Assembly: GCA_963851105.1 (NCBI GenBank)
Contig: CAWKNP010000008.1
Location: 186,001-250,000 of the forward strand
DNA: 64,000 nucleotides
DNA from: DATARN01 sp963851105
GTDB taxonomy: Bacteria > Actinomycetota > Acidimicrobiia > Acidimicrobiales > Palsa-688
Direction of reading: 5' to 3'
In this document: positions 1 to 7,236 of the stretch, one piece after another
Layout of the letters: every line of letters starts with the position of its first letter
Position numbering within the stretch: position 1 is the first letter of the stretch
Program-made: the position numbers and the translations under genes
Notes under the pieces: generated by a model
Told to the model about the DNA's origin: nothing
Databases searched by the model: none
What the model saw: only the letters and a program-made list of their open reading frames with translations

Positions 1-476
1 GGCACGAAGACCGGGTCGTACCCGAACCCGCCCTGGCCCCGGGGAGCCAAAGCGATCGTCCCGTGGACCACGCCCTCGGCGACCAACTCTGTCCCGTCGG
101 GCCACCGGGCCAGGGCAACAGTACGAAAGCGGGCCCCCCGCCCTTTTTTCCCGGCCACCCCGGACAACGCCGCCACCAGCTTGGCGACGTTGTCGGCATA
201 GCTCGCCGCCTCGCCGGCGTAGCGGGCGGTGTACACGCCCGGGGCGCCGCCGAGCGCATCGACTTCGAGGCCAGTGTCGTCGGCGATGGCCGGCAAGCCG
301 GTGGCCGCCACGAGGGCGGCCGCCTTCAGCCGTGCGTTGGCAACCAACGTCGAGCCGGTCTCCTCCACCTCGGGGACCTCGGCGGGCCGGGGCAACAACT
401 CCACGACGCCGCCCAGCAGCTCGGCAATCTCCGCCGCCTTGTGGGGGTTGGCGGTGGCCAGCACGAACTGATTCAC
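1..476 (-). CDS. rdgB: RdgB/HAM1 non-canonical purine NTP pyrophosphatase, partial
   Basis: Cleaves ITP, dITP and XTP to the monophosphate and pyrophosphate, keeping deaminated purines out of nucleic acids in the cytosol. Reading the complement gives a GTG start followed by NQFVLATANPHKAAEI, the family's N-terminal nucleotide-binding motif. Further on come DDTGLEVDALGGAPGVYTAR, the typical metal and substrate region, and GGFGYDPVFVP at the window edge. The C-terminal part lies outside the window. The GTG start overlaps the stop of rph by 4 bases (GTGA), so the two genes are translationally coupled. The rph-rdgB order is the same as Rv1340-Rv1341 of Mycobacterium tuberculosis. The family call is secure; only the C-terminus is unseen. 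Confidence 0.95.
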   Translation of the reverse strand, partial: MNQFVLATANPHKAAEIAELLGGVVELLPRPAEVPEVEETGSTLVANARLKAAALVAATGLPAIADDTGLEVDALGGAPGVYTARYAGEAASYADNVAKLVAALSGVAGKKGRGARFRTVALARWPDGTELVAEGVVHGTIALAPRGQGGFGYDPVFV

Positions 477-1222
477 CGCGGCCGGCGGTACGGCGGCGGC
501 AACGCCAGCACCTCGGCCTGGGCGTCGAGGATGTCGGCGATCCCATGCTCGGCGAGGGAGAGCAGGTCGCCGAGCTCGTCTTTGCTGAAGGGCAGGCCCT
601 CGGCAGTGCCCTGGACCTCGACGAAACGGCCTGAGGAGGTCATCACCACGTTCATGTCGACCTGGGCCACACTGTCCTCGCTGTAGTCGAGGTCCAGCAT
701 GGCGATGGCGTCGACGATCCCCACGGAGACGGCGGCGCAGGCTTCGGTGAGGGGCATGACCGGGATGACGCCGGTGGCGACCAGTCGGCTGCAGGCGTCG
801 TGGAGGGCGACGTAGGCGCCACAGATGCTGGCGGTGCGGGTACCGCCGTCGGCCTGGAGGGCGTCGCAGTCGAGGGTGATCTGGACCTCGCCCATCGCCC
901 GCAGGTCGGTGACCGAGCGCAGCGCCCGGCCGATGAGGCGTTGGATCTCCTGGGTGCGCCCCGACTGCTTGCCCCGTGCCGCCTCCCGGTCGATGCGCTC
1001 GGGGCTGGCGCCGGGGAGCATCGAGTACTCGGCGGTGACCCAGCCCTTGCCGGTCCCCCGCATCCACCGGGGGACTTCGGGCGCCACCGACGCGGTGCAC
1101 AGGACCTTGGTGCGGCCCATGGCGACGAGGACCGAGCCGGCTGCGAACTCGGTGTAGTCGCGGACAAAGCTGAGGGGCCGGAGGTCATCGGGTTGGCGCC
1201 CGTCGGAGCGAGCAACGCTCAC
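473..1222 (-). CDS. rph: Ribonuclease PH
   Basis: Phosphorolytic 3'-5' exoribonuclease that trims tRNA 3' ends in the cytosol. The protein is about 249 residues, the usual length. It carries the RNase PH core: an N-terminal RSDGR..DDLRP region, the GTGKGWVTAEYSMLP segment, REAARGKQSGRTQEIQRLIG with the phosphate-binding arginines, and LDCDALQADGGTRTASICGA. I place the start at a GTG at 1222 because it overlaps the TGA stop of the upstream hydrolase gene by 4 bases, and the conserved protein begins just after it. A longer reading from 1252 would run into the upstream gene without added conservation. It lies in the murI, hydrolase, rph, rdgB operon. Confidence 0.96.
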   Translation of the reverse strand: MSVARSDGRQPDDLRPLSFVRDYTEFAAGSVLVAMGRTKVLCTASVAPEVPRWMRGTGKGWVTAEYSMLPGASPERIDREAARGKQSGRTQEIQRLIGRALRSVTDLRAMGEVQITLDCDALQADGGTRTASICGAYVALHDACSRLVATGVIPVMPLTEACAAVSVGIVDAIAMLDLDYSEDSVAQVDMNVVMTSSGRFVEVQGTAEGLPFSKDELGDLLSLAEHGIADILDAQAEVLALPPPYRRPR

Positions 1223-1953
1223 AGCGGGTAGGTGGCGTTCATCTGGGCGCACTCAACGGGGGCGCCGAAGGCCGCGGAGGCCTCGGCGGCGCTCTCCGCC
1301 GGGTCGACGATGGGCCAGATGTGGCTGATCAGCAAGCGGCCGACGCCTGCCGCCCGTGCGGTGGTACCGGCTTGACGAGCGCTCATATGGGGCGAGGTCC
1401 CTTCTCGGTCGTGCAGGAAAGTTGCTTCGCAGACAGCCAGGTCGATGCCCGGCCCCAGCGCCTCGAGCGACCAGGCGGGCCCGGAATCGGCGGAGTAGCC
1501 GAAGACCCGGCCCCCCGCTTCGACCCGAACCGCCAGCGTCTCGGGCGGATGGTCGGTCCGGGCGAAGCGCATATGGAACGGCCCGAGCGTCACCTCCGAG
1601 TTGTCGGTGATCTCATGCCACGCCAGAGTCGAGTCGGTGTCGGGCCCGCTGCGCATCAGGTCGCGCAGGCCGGCGGGTGCGAACACCGGTACCTCCGAAC
1701 GCAGCTGGACATAGCGGCACGCGATGAAAAACCCCTCCATGTCGCTCCAGTGGTCCGGGTGCTGGTGCGACAAGACGACGAAGTCGACCTCGTCGAGGGC
1801 GATGTGGCGCTGAAGGTTGGCCATGGTTCCCGGGCCGGCGTCGAGCCACAGGTGAGAGCCGTCGCACTCCAGCAGGTAACCACTGCAGGCGCTGTTGGGA
1901 CCCGGATAGCTCCCCGAGGTCCCGAGGATGGTCACGGTGGGCCCCGGGCTCAC
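1219..1953 (-). CDS. MBL-fold hydrolase, Rv1339-like (probable cAMP phosphodiesterase)
   Basis: Metallo-beta-lactamase-fold protein of the RNase Z/PhnP/cyclic-phosphodiesterase branch. The sequence has an early ILGTSGSYPGP strand-loop and the metal motif SHQHPDHWSD (HxHxDH). Later metal ligands are plausible in ARTDHPPE, in YSADSGPA and in the terminal ISHIWP. It occupies the same place, between murI and rph, as Rv1339 of M. tuberculosis, which has been described as an atypical cyclic AMP phosphodiesterase. That role is transferred here by synteny and family and is not proven. The start is taken at GTG 1953 because it overlaps the murI stop by 4 bases; an in-frame GTG at 1962 is the alternative. 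Cytosolic, with no signal peptide. Confidence 0.85.
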   Translation of the reverse strand: MSPGPTVTILGTSGSYPGPNSACSGYLLECDGSHLWLDAGPGTMANLQRHIALDEVDFVVLSHQHPDHWSDMEGFFIACRYVQLRSEVPVFAPAGLRDLMRSGPDTDSTLAWHEITDNSEVTLGPFHMRFARTDHPPETLAVRVEAGGRVFGYSADSGPAWSLEALGPGIDLAVCEATFLHDREGTSPHMSARQAGTTARAAGVGRLLISHIWPIVDPAESAAEASAAFGAPVECAQMNATYPL

Positions 1954-2750
1954 GGCGACCACTGCTCGACCTCGTCGATTTCCGGGCCGAACAGATGGCG
2001 CCCGAGCTGGCGGAACGTGGCAATATCGCCCGAGGAGATCCAGCGGTGCTCGCCCTTGGCGGCGCTACGGCGGCCGAGGCCGGTTTCGGCCAGGATCGTG
2101 CGGACCTCGAAGGCGGTTTCGTCCGCCGAGCTCACCAGGACCACGTCGCGGCCCATCACGTCGCCGATGGTCCGGGCGAGGAACGGGTAGTGGGTGCATC
2201 CCAGTAGGAGGGTGTCCACGCCGGCCGCGCGCACCGGCGCCAGGAGCCGCTCGGCCAGCACGTGCACCTGGTCGCTGCGGGTGTCGCCCCGTTCCACGAA
2301 CTCCACGAAACCCGGGCAGGCGGCGCAGGTCAGCTGCACCGGGGCCCGCTGCTGGCCCGCGGCGCGCTGGTAGGCGCCGGACGCGATCGTGCCGACGGTG
2401 CCGATCACCCCGACCCGGCCGTTGCGCGTCGCCCTGATGGCGGCGCGCATGCCGGGGTCGATTACACCGATCAAGGGGGTGTCGTGGTGGAAGCGGAGGA
2501 GCTCGAGAGCGGCGGCGGCGGCGGTGTTGCAGGCCACGACGACCAGCTTGACGTGGTGCTCGTCGATGAGCTTGGCGGTGATCTGCTCGGCGAACATGGT
2601 GACCTCCGGCAGCGGCCGGGACCCGTAGGGGTAGCGGCCGGTATCGGCGACGTACACGATCTCCTCACCCGGCAGCAGATCGATGAGGGCCCGGGCGACG
2701 GTCAGGCCGCCGAATCCGCTGTCGAAGACGCCAATCGCCCGGTCATCCAT
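1950..2750 (-). CDS. murI: Glutamate racemase
   Basis: Converts L-glutamate to D-glutamate for peptidoglycan, using two cysteines and no cofactor. The 266-residue protein shows all signatures: IGVFDSGFGGLTV at the N-terminus, VVACNTA with the first catalytic cysteine, and LLLGCTHYP with the second cysteine and the following histidine. It starts at ATG 2750 and is first in a four-gene run with murI, the MBL hydrolase, rph and rdgB, each joined to the next by a 4-base GTGA overlap. M. tuberculosis has the same order (Rv1338-Rv1341). The M. tuberculosis rhomboid-like gene between cysM and murI is absent here and a small gene on the other strand sits in its place. Confidence 0.97.
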   Translation of the reverse strand: MDDRAIGVFDSGFGGLTVARALIDLLPGEEIVYVADTGRYPYGSRPLPEVTMFAEQITAKLIDEHHVKLVVVACNTAAAAALELLRFHHDTPLIGVIDPGMRAAIRATRNGRVGVIGTVGTIASGAYQRAAGQQRAPVQLTCAACPGFVEFVERGDTRSDQVHVLAERLLAPVRAAGVDTLLLGCTHYPFLARTIGDVMGRDVVLVSSADETAFEVRTILAETGLGRRSAAKGEHRWISSGDIATFRQLGRHLFGPEIDEVEQWSP

Positions 2751-2819
2751 GCCGCCCAGACGTTACCGGCGACTCGCCCTGCCATGATGGGAGCATCACC
2801 CTCTGGAAGGGGACAGCCC

Positions 2820-3113
2820 GTGGCCACCTCCAAATCGGCCGACTCAGCTCGTGAGATCGCCGACAAAGCCGTCAGCCTGGCCGGCAACGGCGCCGGCGCT
2901 GGCGCGGACTGCCGGGCGGCCCTCATCAAGCTGGCCGGCGATTCGTCGACGCCGCTCGAACAGGCACGCGACCTCCTGGTCCGCCGCATCCGCACCCGCA
3001 GCGACGATTTCTCCGCCACCTCCGGGCTCATGCTCCTCAACGCCACCCTCAGCCAGATCGGCAAAAAGGACGATCTCGAGTGGCAGCCCCGGGTGTGGCG
3101 ACTTCCCCGCTAA
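2820..3113 (+). CDS. Small hypothetical protein
   Basis: I do not recognise a family. The 98-residue reading starts at GTG 2820, preceded by the ribosome-binding sequence GGAAGGGG about 8 bases upstream; the same frame stays open further upstream but that part is antisense to murI. The protein is soluble-looking, with an Ala-rich first half (VATSKSADSAREIADKAVSL) and a basic helix (LLVRRIRTRSDDFSAT), and no membrane segment or cysteine pair. It reads divergently from murI and sits where M. tuberculosis has a rhomboid-like gene. The good ribosome-binding site and amphipathic character argue that it is real; function unknown. Confidence 0.6.
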   Translation: MATSKSADSAREIADKAVSLAGNGAGAGADCRAALIKLAGDSSTPLEQARDLLVRRIRTRSDDFSATSGLMLLNATLSQIGKKDDLEWQPRVWRLPR

Positions 3114-3257
3114 CGGCTGCGGCATGGCCGGGGGAAAAGGGGGGCGGGTCGCCGCACCCTCGGTGGGCGCAAACTCATTCTGAGCACCATCTGGCGCGAT
3201 ATATGCCCTCAGGTGATGCCAAGAATCCAGATGCGCAGCTGGCGCGGCGCCGGCCGG

Positions 3258-4205
3258 CTAAAAGTAGATGACGCTGCGCGCCCGCTCGGTGACATCGTCG
3301 ATGTCGCCGGTCCAGGCGTTGGTAGAGAGGTACTTCCAGCCACCGTCGGCGATGATCGCTACGACCACGCCCTCGTCGATCTCGGCCGCGCACTTGGCGG
3401 CGCCGGCCATGGCCGCCCCGGAGGAGATGCCGGCGAAGACGCCGACGTCGGTCAGCTTGCGGGTCCATTCGATGGACTCCTTGGGGCCGACGATCTTCTT
3501 ACGGTCGAGGAGTTCGTAGCCATTTCCCTCGATGAAGACCGGGGGCACGAAGCCCTCGTCCAGGTTCTTCAACCCGTCCACCATCTCGCCGACGGGCGGC
3601 TCGACGGCCCAGACCTGGACCAGCGGGTTGCGTTCCTTGAGGAACCGCCCGACGCCGATCAGCGTCCCCGCGGTGCCGAGGCCGGCCACGAAATGCGTGA
3701 CCTCGGGACAGTCCCGCCAGATCTCGGGGCCGGTGCCTTCGTAGTGCGCCTTCGGGTTGGCGGGGTTGCCGTACTGATAGGTGAACCACCAATCGGGGTG
3801 TTCTTCGGCCAGTCGCTGCGCCCGGCGCATGGCGCCGTTGGAACCCTCCGAGCCCGGTGAGTCGATGATCTCGGCGCCCCAGACCTCGAGGAGCTGGCGG
3901 CGCTCGGGGGACACGTTCTCTGGCAGGACGATCTTGATGGGGTAGCCCTTGACCCGGGCGATCAGGGCCAGAGCCGCGCCGGTGTTACCACTGGACGATT
4001 CCAGGATGACCTGGCCGGGGCGGAGCGAGCCGTTTTTCTCACCCTCTTCGATCATCCCCTTGGCGGCGCGATCCTTGACCGAGCCACCGGGGTTCTCGCC
4101 TTCGAGCTTGGCGAAGATCTGGACCCGCCGGTTGGGCGACAGGGCGCTGACATCGAGCAGCGGTGTGTTGCCGATGAGTTCGAGGACGCTCTCGTAGCGG
4201 CCCAT
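3258..4205 (-). CDS. cysM: CysM-type cysteine synthase using the CysO sulfur carrier
   Basis: PLP-dependent fold-type II enzyme of 315 residues that replaces the side-chain leaving group of an activated serine. In actinobacteria the sister enzyme uses O-phosphoserine and CysO thiocarboxylate. Visible motifs are GGSVKDRAA with the PLP-binding lysine near residue 44, ESSSGNTGAALAL for the substrate loop, GLGTAGTLIGVGR for phosphate binding, and ISSGAAMAGA near the C-terminus. The ATG overlaps the cysO stop by one base (TGATG), so translation is coupled. The mec-cysO-cysM arrangement matches Rv1334-Rv1336 and makes the CysO-dependent route, rather than the O-acetylserine/sulfide route, the best guess. 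Confidence 0.92.
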   Translation of the reverse strand: MGRYESVLELIGNTPLLDVSALSPNRRVQIFAKLEGENPGGSVKDRAAKGMIEEGEKNGSLRPGQVILESSSGNTGAALALIARVKGYPIKIVLPENVSPERRQLLEVWGAEIIDSPGSEGSNGAMRRAQRLAEEHPDWWFTYQYGNPANPKAHYEGTGPEIWRDCPEVTHFVAGLGTAGTLIGVGRFLKERNPLVQVWAVEPPVGEMVDGLKNLDEGFVPPVFIEGNGYELLDRKKIVGPKESIEWTRKLTDVGVFAGISSGAAMAGAAKCAAEIDEGVVVAIIADGGWKYLSTNAWTGDIDDVTERARSVIYF

Positions 4206-4483
4206 CAGGCGGCCCCACCGGCAACAGCCGGCATGAGCGTGATCTCGTCGTCGTCGCTCACCTTGGCCTCGAGGCGGCCGATGTAGCGGATGTCGTCGTC
4301 GTTCAGGAAGACATTGAGGTGACGGTGCAGGGTGCCGTCAGCGTCGAGGACCTGGGCCCGCAGGCCCGGGTACTGCTCCACCAGATCCTGCACCACCTCG
4401 CCGACCGTCGCCCCCGATGCTTTGACGGTCGCGGCTCCGCCCGTCGCGGCTCGCAACACGGTAGGCACACGCACGACACTCAC
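4205..4483 (-). CDS. cysO: CysO/MoaD-family sulfur carrier protein
   Basis: Ubiquitin-like sulfur carrier of 92 residues. Its C-terminal glycine is activated and converted to a thiocarboxylate that donates sulfur to CysM. The body matches CysO: TVLRAATGG early, HRHLNVFLNDDDIRYIG in the middle and EITLMPAVAGG at the end. The reading frame continues two codons past Gly-Gly, so the encoded tail is GGAA (residues 89-92). The carrier can only be charged after those two alanines are removed, and the neighbouring JAMM protease Mec is the obvious candidate. Start is GTG 4483 with GGGGAG 7-12 bases upstream. It lies 33 bases after mec and overlaps cysM by one base. Confidence 0.93.
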   Translation of the reverse strand: MSVVRVPTVLRAATGGAATVKASGATVGEVVQDLVEQYPGLRAQVLDADGTLHRHLNVFLNDDDIRYIGRLEAKVSDDDEITLMPAVAGGAA

Positions 4484-4516
4484 TGGCTCTCCCCTGAAAT
4501 CCGACTGGAACTGTCA

Positions 4517-4930
4517 TCATTCTAGAACGACTGGCTCCTCTGCGATGTTCCCGCCGGAAATTCGGTAGGAGCGGATCACCGGCGCGATGTCGCGCAGCGA
4601 CACGATGACGTAGTGCCAGCCGGGATCGGGCGCCTGGGCGACGTCGGTCGGCGACGGGTAGGCGTCGGTGTGGGTGTGCGAGTGGAAGACGCCGACGATC
4701 TCGAGGCCCCGGCCCTCGGCGTCGCGATCGGCGCGCAGGAAGTCCCGGGGCTCGACGGTGTAGACCCGCGCCGAGGCGGCGGCGTTCGCGGTCGGGTAGC
4801 AGACGGTCGCCGTCTCGTCGCCGTGGTCAGTGGTGAGCCGGCCCGCCAAGAGGCCGCACGCTTCCAGCGGCAGGCCGTCGAGGCAGTGGGCGATCACCTT
4901 CAGGTAGACGTCGGGAGCCAGTCGCAGCAT
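4517..4930 (-). CDS. mec: Mec, JAMM-type zinc peptidase for CysO-cysteine
   Basis: 137-residue JAB1/MPN/Mov34 (JAMM) metallopeptidase. In M. tuberculosis the homologue Rv1334 frees cysteine from the CysO-Cys adduct. The zinc motif is plain: an upstream glutamate region (CLDGLPLEACGLLAG) and VGVFHSHTHTDAYPSPTD, supplying HxH, the serine and the aspartate. It is followed by cysO and cysM in the same direction, which fits one assimilation unit. The ATG at 4930 lies only 28 bases from the divergent smpB start and has no Shine-Dalgarno sequence, so the mRNA may have a very short or absent leader. Mec may also remove the two extra alanines of CysO in this organism (inference). Confidence 0.92.
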   Translation of the reverse strand: MLRLAPDVYLKVIAHCLDGLPLEACGLLAGRLTTDHGDETATVCYPTANAAASARVYTVEPRDFLRADRDAEGRGLEIVGVFHSHTHTDAYPSPTDVAQAPDPGWHYVIVSLRDIAPVIRSYRISGGNIAEEPVVLE

Positions 4931-4958
4931 GAGGCTCGAACGGTACCGTGGTCAGGCC

Positions 4959-5450
4959 ATGCCCTCGAAGCCCACCGGCCCTAAGCCGGTCGCGACCAAC
5001 CGCAAAGCCCGCCACGATTTCGACATCCTCGACCAGTTCGAGGCCGGGATCGTCCTGGCCGGCGCCGAAGTGAAGTCGCTGCGGGCGGGAAAGGTGCAGC
5101 TTCGAGACGCCTACGCCCGGGTCTACGACGGGGCGGTGTGGCTGCACGGGGTGCATGTCGCGCCCTACGTGTTCGCCAACGGTTTCGGCGTCGTCGATCC
5201 CGACCGGCCCCGAAAGCTGCTGCTGCACCGGCGGGAGATCGAGGAGATGCATGAGCGGGTGTCGCAAGAAGGGCTGACGCTCGTCCCCCTGTCCATCTAC
5301 TTCAAGGACGGCCGCGCCAAGGTCGACATCGCGGTGGCCCGGGGGCGCAAGGACTACGACAAGCGCCACGCCATCGCGGCGCGCGACGCCGACCGCGAGG
5401 CCGCCCGGGCGACGGCCGCCGGGCGGCGCCGGTCCTCGGCGGACGACTGA
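4959..5450 (+). CDS. smpB: SsrA-binding protein SmpB
   Basis: Small basic protein of 163 residues that binds the tRNA-like domain of tmRNA and brings it to stalled ribosomes. The conserved core is visible: NRKARHDFDILDQFEAGIVL, GAEVKSLRAGKVQLRDAYAR, LHRREIEEM, LVPLSIYFKDGRAKVDIAVA and the basic tail ARGRKDYDKRHAIAARDADR. The start is set at ATG 4959 (MPSKPTGPKPVATNRK); an upstream ATG at 4929 would overlap the mec start codon on the other strand. Its RNA partner ssrA lies 1.3 kb downstream on the same strand, with one membrane protease gene in between. In many actinobacteria smpB instead follows ftsX, which here is about 37 kb away. Confidence 0.97.
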   Translation: MPSKPTGPKPVATNRKARHDFDILDQFEAGIVLAGAEVKSLRAGKVQLRDAYARVYDGAVWLHGVHVAPYVFANGFGVVDPDRPRKLLLHRREIEEMHERVSQEGLTLVPLSIYFKDGRAKVDIAVARGRKDYDKRHAIAARDADREAARATAAGRRRSSADD

Positions 5451-5540
5451 AGTTCATCGATTCGCTACTGCTGCCAGGTAACGGCGGCAGTCGACGTACC
5501 GTGGCGGGTAACGAGGGTCGTCCCGGGGTAAGGGGTCGTC

Positions 5541-6734
5541 ATGAAAGAGAACGTACGGTTGGGACGCATCGCCGGCATCGCGGTCGGTTTCAACTGGACG
5601 CTGCTCCTGATCGCCGGCTTCCTGGCCATCACGCTGGCAGGCAACCGTTTTCCCATCGATGCGCCCAACTACAGCCACACCGCCTACAACCTGGCGGGGC
5701 TGTTCACCGCGGTCGCCTTCCTCGGCGCCGTCCTGGCGCACGAGATGAGCCACGCCCTCGTGGCTCGCCGCCACGGGCTCAAGGTCGACGGGATCGTGCT
5801 GTGGCTCATGGGGGGGTACACGCGGATCAGCGAGCCGCCAAAGACGCCCCGCAGTGAGCTGTGGATCTCCGCCGCCGGCCCCATCGTCTCCCTGCTGATT
5901 GGATTGGGCTGCGGCGTCTTGGCCGTCGCCGGCCACGCAGTCGGTTTCTCCCGCCTGACGGTCTCGGTGCTGACCTGGCTGGGCACCATCAATGTCCTGC
6001 TGGCGGTGTTCAACATGTTGCCCGGCTCCCCCCTCGACGGCGGCCGGATCGCCCACGCCCTGGTGTGGTGGCGCACCGGCGACAAGTACAAGGCGACCCG
6101 GGTCGCCAGCCGAGCCGGTACGTACCTCGGCGCCGGGCTGGTCGGTTTCGGAGTGTTCTCGCTGCTGAGCCGGTGGACCGGCGTCGACGGGCTTTGGCTG
6201 GCCATCGTGGGGGGCTTCTTGATGATGGCGTCGCGCGCCGAAGGCGGGGCGTCGGCGGTGCTGGAGTCGCTCGACGGTCTCGTGGTGACCGACCTCATGG
6301 CGCATCCGGGGGTCGGCCCCGGCTGGCTCACGATCGACGCCTTCTTGCGGGAGTACGCCGGCGGTCCCTTGCGCCCGCCGGCCTACCTGATCGAGCAGTG
6401 GGGCGGCGGTTTGGCCGGCCTGGCGCCGACGGTGGCCATGGAGGCAGTGCCGTTCGGGCATCGTTTCGAGGCCCGGGCCGGCGACTTCGCCCTGCCCATG
6501 GTGGGGCTGCCGGTCTTCCCCCCGAGCGAGACCGCGGGCGAGGCGGCGACGGTCATGTCGGAGCGCAACGCCCCTTGGGCCCTCGTCGTGCGCGATGGGC
6601 AGATCATCGGCGTGCTGAACCTGGGGGACATGCCGGAGACAGCGCGGAAGGTCAAGGCGGCAGCGGCGGGGTCGGCGGTAGAATCGTCAAGTTGGTCCTT
6701 GACAAGTCCCACAAGCAGTTCCCTTCGGGGGTGA
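5541..6734 (+). CDS. M50-family site-2 protease (Rip3-like) with C-terminal CBS-like region
   Basis: Polytopic zinc metalloprotease that would cut substrates within the membrane. The zinc motif HEMSH is at about residues 68-72 in a hydrophobic helix, and the second motif, SPLDGGR near residue 165, supplies the aspartate ligand. About six hydrophobic segments fill the first 240 residues. The rest, ending in VVRDGQIIGVLNLGDM, looks like a degenerate CBS pair. Length (397) and layout resemble M. tuberculosis Rip3 (Rv2625c). Natural substrates cannot be read from sequence. The final codons and the TGA stop lie inside the first 8 bases of the tmRNA gene, so the two genes share DNA. Confidence 0.88.
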   Translation: MKENVRLGRIAGIAVGFNWTLLLIAGFLAITLAGNRFPIDAPNYSHTAYNLAGLFTAVAFLGAVLAHEMSHALVARRHGLKVDGIVLWLMGGYTRISEPPKTPRSELWISAAGPIVSLLIGLGCGVLAVAGHAVGFSRLTVSVLTWLGTINVLLAVFNMLPGSPLDGGRIAHALVWWRTGDKYKATRVASRAGTYLGAGLVGFGVFSLLSRWTGVDGLWLAIVGGFLMMASRAEGGASAVLESLDGLVVTDLMAHPGVGPGWLTIDAFLREYAGGPLRPPAYLIEQWGGGLAGLAPTVAMEAVPFGHRFEARAGDFALPMVGLPVFPPSETAGEAATVMSERNAPWALVVRDGQIIGVLNLGDMPETARKVKAAAAGSAVESSSWSLTSPTSSSLRG

Positions 6735-7073
6735 CCGGCTTCGACTTTGGTCGTCGAGGCGGGAGAAGCGAGCCGTGGTCTCCGGAACCACGTTAAAGAG
6801 CCGGAACCATACAAATAAACGCCAAGCCTCAGCTTGCGCTGGCTGCCTAAATAGCAGCTCGTTCGTCCGGTCTCAGCCCTATGGGCCGGTAGCGAACGTC
6901 ATTCAGTAGGGCTCACCGGGCGGCCGTGTCGGCCGACCGCCCGGGACATCTCGCCGACTAGGACCTTTCGCCGACGCCAGTGACGACGAAAGGCCCGAAA
7001 CCTTCCACTGGCTGCGCTCGGAGAAGTCCCGCTGAGAAGCTGAAGGACGCGGGTTCGATTCCCGCCACCTCCA
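6727..7073 (+). ncRNA. ssrA: Transfer-messenger RNA (ssrA)
   Basis: One-piece tmRNA of about 347 nt. The 5' strand GGGGGTG (6727-6733) pairs fully with CACCTCC (7066-7072), including the G-U third pair familiar from E. coli. The T-arm GCGGGTTCGATTCCCGC lies just before it. The discriminator is A7073, followed by CCC, so the final A of CCA is not encoded. The tag frame follows AAATAAAC and reads AKPQLALAA then TAA (6821-6850), ending in the protease signal LALAA. The 5' end overlaps the stop of the M50 gene by 8 bases. smpB is nearby. No strong promoter is evident; TAGAAT at 6679-6684 inside the M50 gene is a possible -10 box. Confidence 0.97.
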
Positions 7074-7174
7074 CCCCGTGATGATCGTGAAATACCGTGA
7101 GGTGTTTTCACAAAATCCCTCATTGGAGGTGGCGTGGGCTTTGGGAAGTCCCCGCCACCCCTTGGACCAACGCC

Positions 7175-7200
7175 CCGCCGGCCTTCGGGCCGGCGGTTTC
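7175..7200 (+). terminator. Hairpin terminator after tmRNA
   Basis: Perfect 9-bp stem CCGCCGGCC / GGCCGGCGG closed by a TTCG tetraloop (7184-7187) and followed by TTTC. It lies about 100 bases after the tmRNA 3' end and faces the convergent HNH gene, so it could stop transcripts from both sides; the short T run favours the plus direction. Confidence 0.7.
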
Positions 7201-7236
7201 GCGTGTCGAGATCGTTGGACCGCCGATCGGACCCGT

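Noticed and set aside
6699..6704. TTGACA as -35 box of ssrA
   Set aside because: It lies only 23-28 bases before the mature 5' end and no -10-like box follows at the right distance.
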